DNA of 50,466 nucleotides from Burkholderiales bacterium (GCA_014378555.1 JACMNN010000036.1:1-50466), one strand, 5' to 3'. Positions 16,080 to 23,768 are shown, counted from the stretch's first letter. Notes: generated by a model from the letters alone, not told the origin. Numbers and translations: made by a program.

Positions 16080-17972
16080 ATGCAGTATTTACTAAGCTCG
16101 CGCGCGAGCATCCCCGTATCTTTTTCAAGCAAATTGCTGGTCACGGCAATAGCCGCAACCGGATGCGCGTTCAGTGCAACCACGATTGCACAAACCACCT
16201 CAGCCACCGCGACAGCGAAGGTCGACACGGTCATCGTCACCGCCACCCGCACGCCGACGCGAGTCGACCAAGCGTTGGGTGACGTCACCGTCATTGATCG
16301 CGGCCAGATCGAACAATCGGCCGGCAAGACATTGGCCGAGTTGCTAGGGCAGCAGGCAGGCGTGCAGTTTTGGGCCAACGGCGGTCAGGGTAAACCGAGT
16401 TCGGTGTCGCTGCGCGGTCTTGAAGCGCGACACACGCTGCTGTTGATCGACGGCGTGCGCTACAGCTCCGCCACGCTCGGCACGCCCACGTGGGAGAACA
16501 TTCCACTTGAATCCATTGAGCGCATTGAAATCGTTCGTGGCCCGCTGTCGGGCTTGTACGGCAGCGACGCCGTGGGCGGTGTCATTCAGATTTTTACGCG
16601 TCGGGGCAAAGACGGATTGCGCGGTAATGCCGTGGCCACCATCGGCTCCAAGCACTACGGGCAATTGGGCGCCGGACTGAGCTTCGGTCAAGGCGCGTTT
16701 GATGGTTCGGTTCAAGTGCAGCGTACCGAAAATCGTGGTTTCTCCGCGACCAACAGTCGTGTCCCGTTTGACCTTTACAACCCCGACAACGACGGCTTTC
16801 GGCAAAACAGTGGCAACGCCCAACTTGGCTGGAAAATCGGTGGTGGCTGGCGTGCTGACGCGCGCATTCTGCAATCCGACGGCGTCACCCAGTATGACGA
16901 CGGCCTGGGTGCCGATGCCAAAGCAAAGCTGCGCTCGCAGGTCGCCTCGGTCAATGTGGGCGGTCCGGTTACGGCCCTTTGGCAAACTAACGTGCGCGTT
17001 GCGCGCTCAACCGACGATTACGTTACGCTCGCCAGCGCATCGCCGTATAGCGATCTCGGCAAAATCGCCACCGTGCAAGATCAGTTGGCATGGGAAAACA
17101 CCATTGCTACGCCGGTTGGCGCAGCGGTAGTAATTCTTGAGCAAACTAAGCAAAAAGTCAGCCGTCCAGGCGAGCCGTTCACGTTGTCTGATCGCAACAT
17201 TATGGGCATCGCGGCAGGGCTGAATGGGGGTTTCGGCGCGCACCATTGGCAGGCCAATTTACGCCACGATAAAAACTCGCAATTCGGCTCGCAAACTACG
17301 GGCACCGCAGCCTACGGCTTTGACCTGACGTCAGCCTGGCGAATCGGTGCGGCGTACGGCACCAGCTTTGTCACGCCAACCTTTAACCAGCTCTACTACC
17401 CGGGTTATAGCAACCCGAAACTGCTGCCAGAAGAAGGCAAACAGTCTGAGGTCAACGTCCGCTGGCTCGGCAATAATCAACAAGCGCGCCTCACCTATTT
17501 TGACAGCCGAATTCGCGGCTACATCTCCAGCGGCCCGCTGCCAACTAACATTCCGCGCACGCGAATTGATGGCGTAACCGCGAGCTATGAAGCGCGTATC
17601 GCCAACGTCACCTTGGCGGCAAGCGTCGATCACGTCAATCCACGCAACGACAGCAGCGGATCATCGAGCTACGGCAAACTGTTGCCGCGACGCGTTAAAG
17701 ATTCGGCCAAACTGAGCGCTGACGTTGATCTAGGTGCTTGGCGCTTGGGTGGTTCGCTGGTCGCTTTTGGCGAGCGTTTTGAAGATGCCGCAAACAGCAC
17801 CCGGCTGCCCGGCTTTGCAACGCTTGACCTGCGCGCGGACTGGCGGCTTGCAAAGGAATGGTCGGTTGCCTTTCGCGTCAATAACGTTACCGGCAAAAAA
17901 TATGAAACCGTCTACGGCTACAACCAGCCCGGACGCGAGGGCTACCTGACGCTGCGTTACAGCGGCTTCTAG
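16080..17972 (+). CDS. btuB: TonB-dependent vitamin B12 outer-membrane receptor
   Basis: A 630-residue TonB-dependent receptor that imports cobalamin across the outer membrane. After a long signal region (about residues 1-38, ending in TTIAQT) comes a TonB box, DTVIVTA at 49-55. The plug domain begins near DVTVIDRGQIEQ, with the typical SVSLRGLEARHTLLLIDG and IERIEIVRGPLSGLYGSDAVGGV segments (none longer seen intact). The barrel closes with the C-terminal aromatic residue in LTLRYSGF. ATG 16080 has AGGA five bases upstream. The cobalamin riboswitch in its leader and btuFCD downstream make the substrate assignment strong. Upstream in-frame starts would run through the leader and are less likely. 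Confidence 0.93.
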   Translation: MQYLLSSRASIPVSFSSKLLVTAIAATGCAFSATTIAQTTSATATAKVDTVIVTATRTPTRVDQALGDVTVIDRGQIEQSAGKTLAELLGQQAGVQFWANGGQGKPSSVSLRGLEARHTLLLIDGVRYSSATLGTPTWENIPLESIERIEIVRGPLSGLYGSDAVGGVIQIFTRRGKDGLRGNAVATIGSKHYGQLGAGLSFGQGAFDGSVQVQRTENRGFSATNSRVPFDLYNPDNDGFRQNSGNAQLGWKIGGGWRADARILQSDGVTQYDDGLGADAKAKLRSQVASVNVGGPVTALWQTNVRVARSTDDYVTLASASPYSDLGKIATVQDQLAWENTIATPVGAAVVILEQTKQKVSRPGEPFTLSDRNIMGIAAGLNGGFGAHHWQANLRHDKNSQFGSQTTGTAAYGFDLTSAWRIGAAYGTSFVTPTFNQLYYPGYSNPKLLPEEGKQSEVNVRWLGNNQQARLTYFDSRIRGYISSGPLPTNIPRTRIDGVTASYEARIANVTLAASVDHVNPRNDSSGSSSYGKLLPRRVKDSAKLSADVDLGAWRLGGSLVAFGERFEDAANSTRLPGFATLDLRADWRLAKEWSVAFRVNNVTGKKYETVYGYNQPGREGYLTLRYSGF

Positions 17973-18087
17973 GCCACACGGATTCATGCGCGCGCTAATC
18001 CTCAATGATGGCAAACGTGGCAAACCAGCCGCGCCGGAAACGGCTGCGGCTGCATGTTTGCGAACCAGGGAGGTAGGGGCCGCGTTG

Positions 18088-19002
18088 ATGCGGCCGCGGG
18101 CGCTGGCGCGAATGGCTCGGGCACTAATCGCCGCTGCCAGCATCTGCGCCGTTGTCGGCAGCAACCCGGCTGCGGCACAAACTAGCGCGCCGATTGCGCT
18201 ACGAGATGATCGCGGCGTCGAGGTGCGATTTGCAGCTCCCCCGCAGCGCATCATCAGTCTGCTGCCGTCAGTTACTGAAAGCGTTTGTGCGCTGGGCGCC
18301 TGCAAGCGTCTGGTCGGCACCGACCAGTTTTCAAACACACCACCGGAAGTCATTGCGCTGCCGAAACTAGGCGGCTTGGATGATGCGCAAATCGAGCGTA
18401 TCGTTGCACTTAAACCTGATGTGGTGCTCGCCGCGAAATCAGCGCGGGTTGCTGAGCGATTAGAGTCACTCGGCGTTAAAGTCGTGGTGCTCGAATCACA
18501 AAGTCATGGCGACGTGAAGCGCACGCTGACGCTACTGGCGCAACTGCTGCGCTCGCCCGATCAGGCCGATCGGGTGTGGCGGCAAATCGAGCGCGACATC
18601 ACGCTCGCGGCGTCTCGGGTGCCGCAAGCATTGCGCGGCAAGAAAGTCTACTTCGAGATCTCGTCGGAGCCGTACGCGGCAGGCGAAAGCTCGTTCATCG
18701 GCGAAACGTTAACGCGACTGGGCATGGGCAACATTGCACCGCGCTCGCTCGGCCCGTTTCCCAAATTGAATCCCGAATTTATTGTTCGCGCCCGTCCCGA
18801 CATCATCATGGCGACCGATCGTCAAGTGCAGTCGATGGCCAGCCGTCCCGGTTGGTCGGGGTTGACAGCGATCCGGGGACGAAGCTGCGGCTTTGTAAAA
18901 GACCGCTATGAACTGCTGATTCGTCCCGGCCCGCGCATGGGCGAAGCGGCACTGGCGATCGCCGAATGTCTGGCCGGTTTGCGTGTCACACCCCCGCAAT
19001 GA
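18088..19002 (+). CDS. btuF: Periplasmic cobalamin-binding protein
   Basis: About 304 residues from ATG 18088, with a signal peptide (MRPRALARMARALIAAAS, then ending near PAAAQ) and the BtuF/FecB-type binding fold. Family features are PQRIISLLPSVTESVCALG, LVGTDQFSNTP and a DVVLAAKSAR helix. It should deliver B12 to BtuCD in the inner membrane. An in-frame ATG at 17986 exists, 14 bases after the btuB stop, but lacks a ribosome-binding site and would bury the signal peptide. GGAGGTAG at 18069-18076 supports 18088, although the spacing is rather long. Its stop overlaps the next start as ATGA. Confidence 0.88.
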   Translation: MRPRALARMARALIAAASICAVVGSNPAAAQTSAPIALRDDRGVEVRFAAPPQRIISLLPSVTESVCALGACKRLVGTDQFSNTPPEVIALPKLGGLDDAQIERIVALKPDVVLAAKSARVAERLESLGVKVVVLESQSHGDVKRTLTLLAQLLRSPDQADRVWRQIERDITLAASRVPQALRGKKVYFEISSEPYAAGESSFIGETLTRLGMGNIAPRSLGPFPKLNPEFIVRARPDIIMATDRQVQSMASRPGWSGLTAIRGRSCGFVKDRYELLIRPGPRMGEAALAIAECLAGLRVTPPQ

Positions 19003-20264
19003 ATAACAACTCGCCAACCCAATCCGTTCGCCTTGAGCGTAGCGAAGGGTCCGACAAATCCGTTCGCCCAGACAACTCCGTTCGCCCAGACACCGCCGTT
19101 CGTCCAAAAAACTCCGTTCGCCCTGAGCGTAGCGAAGGGTCTGACTTAGCGAGGCCATCAAACCCTTCGCTACGCTCAGGGCGAACAGTGACGGACACTA
19201 CGCCGGGCGATGCATCACACGTTGCGCTACACGAAGCCTCACACGAAGCATCACTCGATGCCTCACGCCGAACCACGCTAGCCATCGGCTTACTCATTGC
19301 GGCCATCGTATTCACCGCATTTGGCATCGCCGTAGGCAGCGAAGGCTTCTCGTTTACGCAGCTGCGCACCGACCTCGCCGCCGATGACGCCGCACTCATC
19401 CTCGGCCAAATTCGCGCGCCGCGAACGGTGGGCGCGTTGCTGGTTGGCGCACTGCTCGGCTTAGCGGGCGCGATTTCACAAGGATTATTTCGCAATCCGC
19501 TGGCCGACCCGTACTTGCTCGGCTCGGCCGCCGGCGCGTCGCTCGGCGTGGTGCTGGTGCTCGCCGCCGGTACAGCAAGCGGCATCATGATCTCGCTGGC
19601 AAACGTGCAGTGGATGGCGCGCATCGGCCTCGTCAGCGCCGCATTTTTAGGCGCATTAATCGGCGTGAGCCTCACGCTATTGCTTGCTCGCGGCGCGCAG
19701 CACACGTTGCGCCTGTTACTCGCGGGCGTGGTGGTGGGCGTGGTGTTGAACGCGATCACCGAATTGCTGGCCACCAGCAGCGCCGACGTACTGCGTGGCA
19801 AGCAGGCGTTTATGCTGGGCAGCACCGGGTTTCTCGGATGGCCCAGCGTTGCCGTGCTGGCTGCGGGCCTTGGCTTTGCGTTGCCGCTGGCGCGCATGTT
19901 GTCGCGAACGCTCGACGCACTCACCCTGGGCGAAGACAGCGCCGCCACGCTCGGTCTGCCGCTGGCAAAAATTCGCGCTACGCTGGTGCTGGTGCTCGCC
20001 GCCTGCACCGGGCTCGCCGTGTCGCAAGCGGGGCTGGTCGCCTTCGTGGGCCTCGCCGCACCACACCTGGTGCGCCGCTTTGCGCCGTCCACCCACGGCT
20101 ATGTGTTGATGATGAGCGCCGCGATGGGCGGCGTGCTGCTGCTCGGCGCGGACGTGCTGGCGCGCGGCGTGATCGCGCCACAAGAATTGCCGGTCGGCGT
20201 GGTCACCGCCATCCTCGGCGGCGGCTATTTGCTGTGGCTGCTGCACCGCCGGAAGTTTTCATGA
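18999..20264 (+). CDS. btuC: Vitamin B12 ABC permease with repeat-derived N-terminal extension
   Basis: An FecCD-family permease of 421 residues if started at ATG 18999, which overlaps the btuF stop. The membrane core begins near residue 93 (LAIGLLIAAIVF). It shows LVGALLGLAGAISQGLFRNPLADPYLLG and AAPHLVRRFAPSTHG regions in outline, typical of BtuC. The first roughly 90 residues are low-complexity (RPERSEGSD, SLRSGRT) and are encoded by copies of a palindromic repeat, so this BtuC is about 90 residues longer than normal. An in-frame GTG at 19188, with AGGG seven bases upstream, would give 358 residues and leave the repeats outside the protein. Which start is used is unresolved. Confidence 0.88.
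   Translation: MNNNSPTQSVRLERSEGSDKSVRPDNSVRPDTAVRPKNSVRPERSEGSDLARPSNPSLRSGRTVTDTTPGDASHVALHEASHEASLDASRRTTLAIGLLIAAIVFTAFGIAVGSEGFSFTQLRTDLAADDAALILGQIRAPRTVGALLVGALLGLAGAISQGLFRNPLADPYLLGSAAGASLGVVLVLAAGTASGIMISLANVQWMARIGLVSAAFLGALIGVSLTLLLARGAQHTLRLLLAGVVVGVVLNAITELLATSSADVLRGKQAFMLGSTGFLGWPSVAVLAAGLGFALPLARMLSRTLDALTLGEDSAATLGLPLAKIRATLVLVLAACTGLAVSQAGLVAFVGLAAPHLVRRFAPSTHGYVLMMSAAMGGVLLLGADVLARGVIAPQELPVGVVTAILGGGYLLWLLHRRKFS
19024..19189. repeat. Cluster of dispersed palindromic repeats inside the btuC 5' region
   Basis: Two full copies of the unit CGTTCGCC(C/T)TGAGCGTAGC followed by GAAGGGT occur at 19025-19051 and 19115-19141. Partial units CCGTTCGCCCAGACA lie between them, at about 19060-19100. 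An inverted copy at 19161-19187 faces the second full unit, so the two can form a long hairpin. There is no stop codon in the btuC frame across the whole cluster. Related copies lie at 21182, 22542, 22710 and 48777. Confidence 0.85.
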
Positions 20265-21031
20265 CAATTGGTGCAGAAAACCTGCGAGTCATTCTGGGTG
20301 ATCGCACCGTGTTGCACGACGTTTCATGCAGCTTTGAGCCCGGATGGACGGCGGTGGTTGGCCCCAACGGCGCAGGTAAATCAACGCTACTGAGGGCCCT
20401 CGCCGGACTGCTGAAACCGGCCAGCGGACAAGTCACGTTGCACGGCAAGCCGCTCACCGACTACGCGGCAAGCGTTCGCGGCAAAGCCATCGCATGGCTC
20501 GCGCAACAAGGCGAGACCACGGGCGAGCTGACCGCACGAGAAACCGTCCACCTCGGACGACTGCCACACATCGGTTTATTCGGCGCACCCACAGCCATTG
20601 ACGAGGCCATCGTCGACGCCGCACTCGCCGCCACCGCGAGCACCACTTGGCAGCATCGACGACTGTTTGAGCTCTCCGGCGGCGAACGGCAACGCGTGCT
20701 GCTATCGCGCGCACTCGCCACAGAATCACGGGTGCTGCTGCTCGACGAACCCACCACCCATCTCGATCCGCCGCACCAAGTAGCACTGGCCCGCCTGTTC
20801 CGCCGCCTAGCTAGCACCCACACCGTCATCACCGTGCTGCACGACTTGCCGCTAGCGGTGCAAGCGGATCGAATGCTGGTGATGCGTGACGGGGCCATTG
20901 CGGGACATGGCGAGTGCAATGATGCGGTGCTACACGCAGCATTGGCTGACGCGTTTGATCATGCAATTGTGGTCACCGCTGCTGTCGCGCCGAGTCAGCG
21001 GCCCTCGGTTACGTTGCGGCTTGACGATTGA
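20261..21031 (+). CDS. btuD: Vitamin B12 import ATPase
   Basis: A 256-residue ABC ATPase that powers B12 import with BtuC. It has Walker A GPNGAGKST near residues 35-43, LSGGERQR as signature, and LLLDEPTTHLD as Walker B with the catalytic glutamate, followed by VLHDLPLA as the switch-histidine segment. Its ATG overlaps the btuC stop as ATGA, showing translational coupling. A much longer in-frame extension exists upstream through btuC but is out-of-frame read-through of that gene. It is the last gene of the riboswitch-controlled unit btuB-F-C-D. Confidence 0.92.
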   Translation: MTIGAENLRVILGDRTVLHDVSCSFEPGWTAVVGPNGAGKSTLLRALAGLLKPASGQVTLHGKPLTDYAASVRGKAIAWLAQQGETTGELTARETVHLGRLPHIGLFGAPTAIDEAIVDAALAATASTTWQHRRLFELSGGERQRVLLSRALATESRVLLLDEPTTHLDPPHQVALARLFRRLASTHTVITVLHDLPLAVQADRMLVMRDGAIAGHGECNDAVLHAALADAFDHAIVVTAAVAPSQRPSVTLRLDD

Positions 21032-21181
21032 GTCCTCTACGGACTCAAAAAATTCAATTTGTCTGATGGTTTTAACTGTCAGCGCAGTGCGCCGCCGTGC
21101 TGCAAAAAAACAGCAACTATTGCATTATTTAAGCCTACGATTGATATCCAAGCGTATTTACGGATCGATTCACTGCCCAGT

Positions 21182-21213
21182 CAAACCCTTCGCTGCGCTC
21201 AGGGCGAACGGTT
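21182..21213 (-). repeat. Dispersed palindromic repeat, single inverted unit
   Basis: AAACCCTTCGCTGCGCTCAG followed by GGCGAACGGTT is one arm of the repeat family found in btuC and putA, here in reverse orientation. It has no partner arm nearby. The poly-G run begins three bases downstream of it. Confidence 0.85.
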
Positions 21214-21215
21214 TC

Positions 21216-21227
21216 GGGGGGGGGGGG
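21216..21227. repeat. Homopolymeric G12 tract
   Basis: Twelve consecutive G residues lie 125 bases upstream of greB. Poly-G runs of this length slip during replication and in some bacteria drive phase variation; they are also prone to sequencing error, so the exact length is uncertain. Confidence 0.8.
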
Positions 21228-21352
21228 CGTAACACTTGCTGCCGCTAACGGCAATCGGTGCGCAATAAGCCGCCCTCCTACACCCTCAAAAATCCTACTC
21301 CGTTAACATCCATCTCCCCGCCACAACAACGTCGGTCTGCGGCGCAGCACAG

Positions 21353-21985
21353 ATGAGTAAAGCCTTCACCAAAGAAAATACCGATGCGCCGGATGACGGC
21401 GAGCTTGACGTCGATGACATCGTGCTGCCCGCGTTACCCGCGGGCTCAAAAAATTACATGACGCCGGGCGGCCATGGTCGTTTAAAAGCGGAGCTGGAAC
21501 ACTTGACGGTGGTGGATCGTCCGGAGGTCACGCGCATTGTGTCGTGGGCAGCGAGCAATGGCGACCGCAGCGAAAACGGCGATTACCTTTACGGCAAACG
21601 GCGGCTGCGCGAGATTGATCGGCGCACCCGTTACTTGATCAAACGGCTCGACACGGCGGAGGTGATTGATCCCGCCAATCGCGACATCGATCAGATATTT
21701 TTTGGCGCCACGGTGACGGTGGTCAACCTTCGCGGCGAACAGCGCACTGTGTCCATCGTCGGCCTGGACGAGGTTGATCCGCAACGCGGTTACGTCAGCT
21801 GGGTGAGCCCCATTGCGCGTGTGCTGACCAAAAATAGCGAGGGCGACATCGTGATGCTGCCCACACCTGTCGGCATTGAAGAGTTGGAAATTTTGTCCGT
21901 GGCCTACCAACCGCTTGATACTCATCTCGCGCCCAGCCACACCCAGCTTTCGTCGCCGCCCGCCGAAGCGGCGCCTGGCGCTTGA
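21353..21985 (+). CDS. greB: Transcript cleavage factor GreB
   Basis: A 210-residue GreA/GreB-family protein that enters the RNA polymerase secondary channel and stimulates cleavage of backtracked transcripts. The coiled-coil tip is seen as GDRSENGDYLYGKRRLREI (about residues 69-87), which is the GreB-like form. A C-terminal FKBP-like domain follows with VSPIARVLTKNSEGD. It has an acidic N-terminal extension of about 30 residues and a Pro/Ser-rich tail not seen in E. coli GreB. It precedes the zapB-zapA pair on the same strand. Confidence 0.9.
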   Translation: MSKAFTKENTDAPDDGELDVDDIVLPALPAGSKNYMTPGGHGRLKAELEHLTVVDRPEVTRIVSWAASNGDRSENGDYLYGKRRLREIDRRTRYLIKRLDTAEVIDPANRDIDQIFFGATVTVVNLRGEQRTVSIVGLDEVDPQRGYVSWVSPIARVLTKNSEGDIVMLPTPVGIEELEILSVAYQPLDTHLAPSHTQLSSPPAEAAPGA

Positions 21986-21997
21986 TATAGTTATCGC

Positions 21998-22216
21998 ATG
22001 TCAATATCTTCAACCCAATCTCTGAACGAACTTGAAACCGTACTCAATGCAGCTGCCTCGCAGCTGCAGCGGCTGTTTGATGAAAACACGCGGCTGCGCG
22101 CTGAGCTTGCCGAGATGAACGAGCGCATGCATATTGCGGCGCAAAAACTTCGTGCTGCCGCCGAGCGTTTGCCGCAGCCTTCGGCCGTCGAAATTAGCGC
22201 AGAGGCTGCGGCATGA
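21998..22216 (+). CDS. ZapB-like small coiled-coil cell-division protein
   Basis: A 72-residue protein dominated by a predicted coiled coil (about residues 9-57, LNELETVLNAAASQLQRLF and onward with heptad leucines). In betaproteobacteria a small coiled-coil gene of this kind lies directly before zapA and is annotated as ZapB-like or DUF904. The stop overlaps the zapA start as ATGA. No good ribosome-binding site is visible. The function as a Z-ring-associated filament protein is inferred from position and shape. Confidence 0.7.
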   Translation: MSISSTQSLNELETVLNAAASQLQRLFDENTRLRAELAEMNERMHIAAQKLRAAAERLPQPSAVEISAEAAA

Positions 22217-22497
22217 TGGCCACGCTTGAAGCCACCATCCACGGCCGTAAATTCCGACTTGCCTCGCCGGAGGCGGAAAGCGCTGCTTTGGCCGAGGCCA
22301 TCGCCATCGTTGAAGCCGCATGCGAGGTCATCGCGCAGAAGCAACCGACCGCGGAAATTGAGCGCGTGTTGCTGCTCGCCGCCTTGGAATTGGCCGCGAC
22401 CAACCCGTCCAGCCCAGAAGACCCGCGCGTCGAAGCACGCCTGCTGGCGATGACTGCGAAGCTAAAGCGCACGCTAGCTGAAACGCAATCCGCTTAA
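22213..22497 (+). CDS. zapA: Cell division protein ZapA
   Basis: A 94-residue ZapA family protein that cross-links FtsZ filaments at the division site. It has the N-terminal beta segment ATLEATIHGRKFRLASPE, followed by long helices (residues 20-90) that form the ZapA dimer/tetramer stalk. It overlaps the preceding small gene by four bases. As in many proteobacteria, the 6S RNA gene lies downstream, though here two copies of a 134-base repeat separate them. Confidence 0.88.
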   Translation: MMATLEATIHGRKFRLASPEAESAALAEAIAIVEAACEVIAQKQPTAEIERVLLLAALELAATNPSSPEDPRVEARLLAMTAKLKRTLAETQSA

Positions 22498-22541
22498 ACC
22501 GCCGCACAACGATCCAGCCCGGCTCATCGTCCGCCATTAGC

Positions 22542-22675
22542 CGCTCGCCCTGAGCCAACGGCGAAGGGTTTGACCACCGGCGAGTCTCGTCAGACCCTTC
22601 GCTCTGCTCAGGGCGAACGGTAAATTTAATGGCTTTGATCCTGCGCCAAAAGCGTCGCGCCTGAACGTGATAGCG
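22542..22675. repeat. Direct-repeat unit 1 containing a palindromic repeat pair
   Basis: The unit holds two opposed palindromic arms (CTCGCCCTGAGCC..GCGAAGGGT at 22544-22569 and ACCCTTCGC..CAGGGCGAACG at 22593-22619) around a short linker, then TAAATTTAATGGCTTTG. Nearly the same 107 bases recur at 22710, and weaker similarity extends about 27 bases further. It lies between zapA and the 6S RNA gene. Confidence 0.85.
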
Positions 22676-22709
22676 CACCCAATTAGGCGGTCACACCAGA
22701 CCCCAACCC

Positions 22710-22843
22710 CGTTCACCCTGAGCCAACGGCGAAGGGTTTGACCACCGGCGAGTCTCGTCAGACCCTTCGCTTTGCTCAGGGCGAACGGTAAATTAAATGG
22801 CTTTGTTGCTGCGCCACAATCGTCTTGTCTGAGCGTGGCAGAG
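22710..22843. repeat. Direct-repeat unit 2 containing a palindromic repeat pair
   Basis: This is a near-copy of the unit at 22542, shifted by 168 bases. The first 107 bases match with only a handful of differences, including the linker ACCACCGGCGAGTCTCGTC, which points to a recent local duplication. Either unit can form a long hairpin as RNA or single-stranded DNA. Confidence 0.85.
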
Positions 22844-22881
22844 TATCCGTGCAACCGCAGCCACTAAACCAGCAACAAGCG

Positions 22882-22887
22882 TAGAAT
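22882..22887 (+). promoter_or_regulatory. Likely -10 element of the 6S RNA promoter
   Basis: TAGAAT at 22882-22887 lies seven to nine bases before the expected 5' end of 6S RNA. A good -35 was not found at the right spacing; the second repeat unit ends about 40 bases upstream. Confidence 0.4.
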
Positions 22888-22892
22888 CAATC

Positions 22893-23106
22893 CTGCTCCT
22901 GCGGTGTTTGTGGCGGTCGAATATTTCTTTGAGCCAATGCGCTTGTCGCGAGGAAGCCTGACCTTACTGTGGACGTGTGCGCGGCTCTTGATCTGGTGAC
23001 TTCGGTCGCTACCTCTCGCCAGCTGTACCTAGCGCCACGGTGCAGGCATCCACTCTTGAACCCTGGTTCAAGATGCCGGCCGCTGCGGCATACGCGGGAG
23101 TCTGAA
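22893..23106 (+). ncRNA. ssrS: 6S RNA
   Basis: A roughly 210-base RNA gene downstream of zapA. The closing stem is CTCCTGCG (22896-22903) with CGCGGGAG (23093-23100). The 5' part reads like other 6S RNAs (GGTGTTTG..CTTTGAGCC), and the 3' part has the conserved CTTGAACCCTGGTTCAAG (23055-23072) and GCCGCTGCGGCA. The mature RNA imitates an open promoter and holds RNA polymerase sigma-70 in stationary phase. The order zapA-ssrS-EVE gene is common in betaproteobacteria. Ends are estimated from the stem and the T run at 23106-23111. Confidence 0.85.
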
Positions 23107-23130
23107 TTTTTGTGTCCTACGTGTCCATCA

Positions 23131-23158
23131 ATGGGGAGTCAGTTGACTCCCCATTTTG
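23131..23158 (+). terminator. Intrinsic terminator after 6S RNA
   Basis: ATGGGGAGTCA (23131-23141) pairs with TGACTCCCCAT (23144-23154), an 11-bp perfect stem with a two-base gap, followed by TTTTG. It lies 30 bases after the 6S RNA and before the next gene, so it probably ends the 6S precursor transcript. Confidence 0.75.
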
Positions 23159-23190
23159 TTGTGGGCCTTGAAACTTTGAGGGAAGATTTC

Positions 23191-23646
23191 ATGCGCTATT
23201 GGTTGATGAAGTCAGAGCCAGGCGAATACGGCATTGACCATCTGCAACGCGATCGGCAAAGTGCGTGGTTCGGTGTCAGAAATTATCAAGCGCGGAACTT
23301 CATGCGTGACGATATGAAGGTCGGCGATCTGGTGCTTTTTTATCACTCCAGCTGCCCCGAACCGGGCATTGCCGGCATCTGCAAAATCGCCAAAGCGGCG
23401 GCGCCCGATGTGACGCAATTTGACAAAAACGATTCGCACTACGATCCCAAATCAAAGCCAGAAAATCCGCTTTGGGTTTGTGTTGAAGTCAAGTTTGTGA
23501 AGAAGCTACATCTCATTCCGCTGGCCGCGTTGCGCGACGCGCCGACACTGTCGGAAATGCGAATTTTGCAGCGTGGAAATCGACTGTCGATCACACCGGT
23601 GTCGGACGCGGAATGGGAGTTCATCACTACCCAGTTGGTGACGTGA
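23191..23646 (+). CDS. EVE domain-containing protein
   Basis: A 151-residue single-domain EVE (PUA-like) protein. It begins with the typical MRYWLMKSEPGEYGIDHL, and later shows WFGVRNYQARNFMRD and GDLVLFYHSSCPEPGIAG, segments that line the domain pocket for modified bases. EVE domains are thought to bind modified nucleotides in DNA or RNA; the exact target of this stand-alone form is not known. ATG 23191 is placed at the conserved MRYWL start and GAGGGAAG precedes it. It follows the 6S RNA terminator, a neighbourhood shared with related bacteria. Confidence 0.9.
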   Translation: MRYWLMKSEPGEYGIDHLQRDRQSAWFGVRNYQARNFMRDDMKVGDLVLFYHSSCPEPGIAGICKIAKAAAPDVTQFDKNDSHYDPKSKPENPLWVCVEVKFVKKLHLIPLAALRDAPTLSEMRILQRGNRLSITPVSDAEWEFITTQLVT

Positions 23647-23681
23647 TAAGGCGCACACGGCCGGATTTACAGCCGCCTATT

Positions 23682-23768
23682 CGTCTCCCCGGCGCAGGCC
23701 GGGGCCCACGCCCTACGCAAGCGCCCTGACCTGCAAGGGCGCATGGATGCCGGCCTACGCCGGCACAA
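23682..23768. repeat. REP-like extragenic palindromes between EVE and TauE genes
   Basis: Two different palindromes occur in the 181-base gap: CCCCGGCGCAGGCCGGGG (23686-23703) and TGCCGGCCTACGCCGGCA (23748-23765). Their style (GC-rich stem, short loop, intergenic) is that of REP-type elements common in betaproteobacteria. They are not related to the GTTCGCCC family elsewhere in the window. Confidence 0.6.

Larger units (their letters stand above)
21032..21352. other. Gene-free stretch with palindromic repeat and 12-G tract
   Basis: This 321-base gap between btuD and greB holds no convincing gene. It carries one palindromic repeat copy (21182-21213), directly followed by a run of twelve G residues (21216-21227). 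The segment 21095-21165 is AT-richer and may contain the greB promoter, but no clear -35/-10 pair was recognised. Confidence 0.7.

Noticed and set aside
18986-20092. 368-codon minus-strand frame across btuC
   Set aside because: Antisense to a conserved permease; composition is Ala/Ser/Thr-rich with no domain.
22542-22843. Possible CRISPR array from repeated blocks
   Set aside because: Only two long blocks with 168-base spacing, each with internal palindromes; no short repeats with unique spacers and no cas genes.
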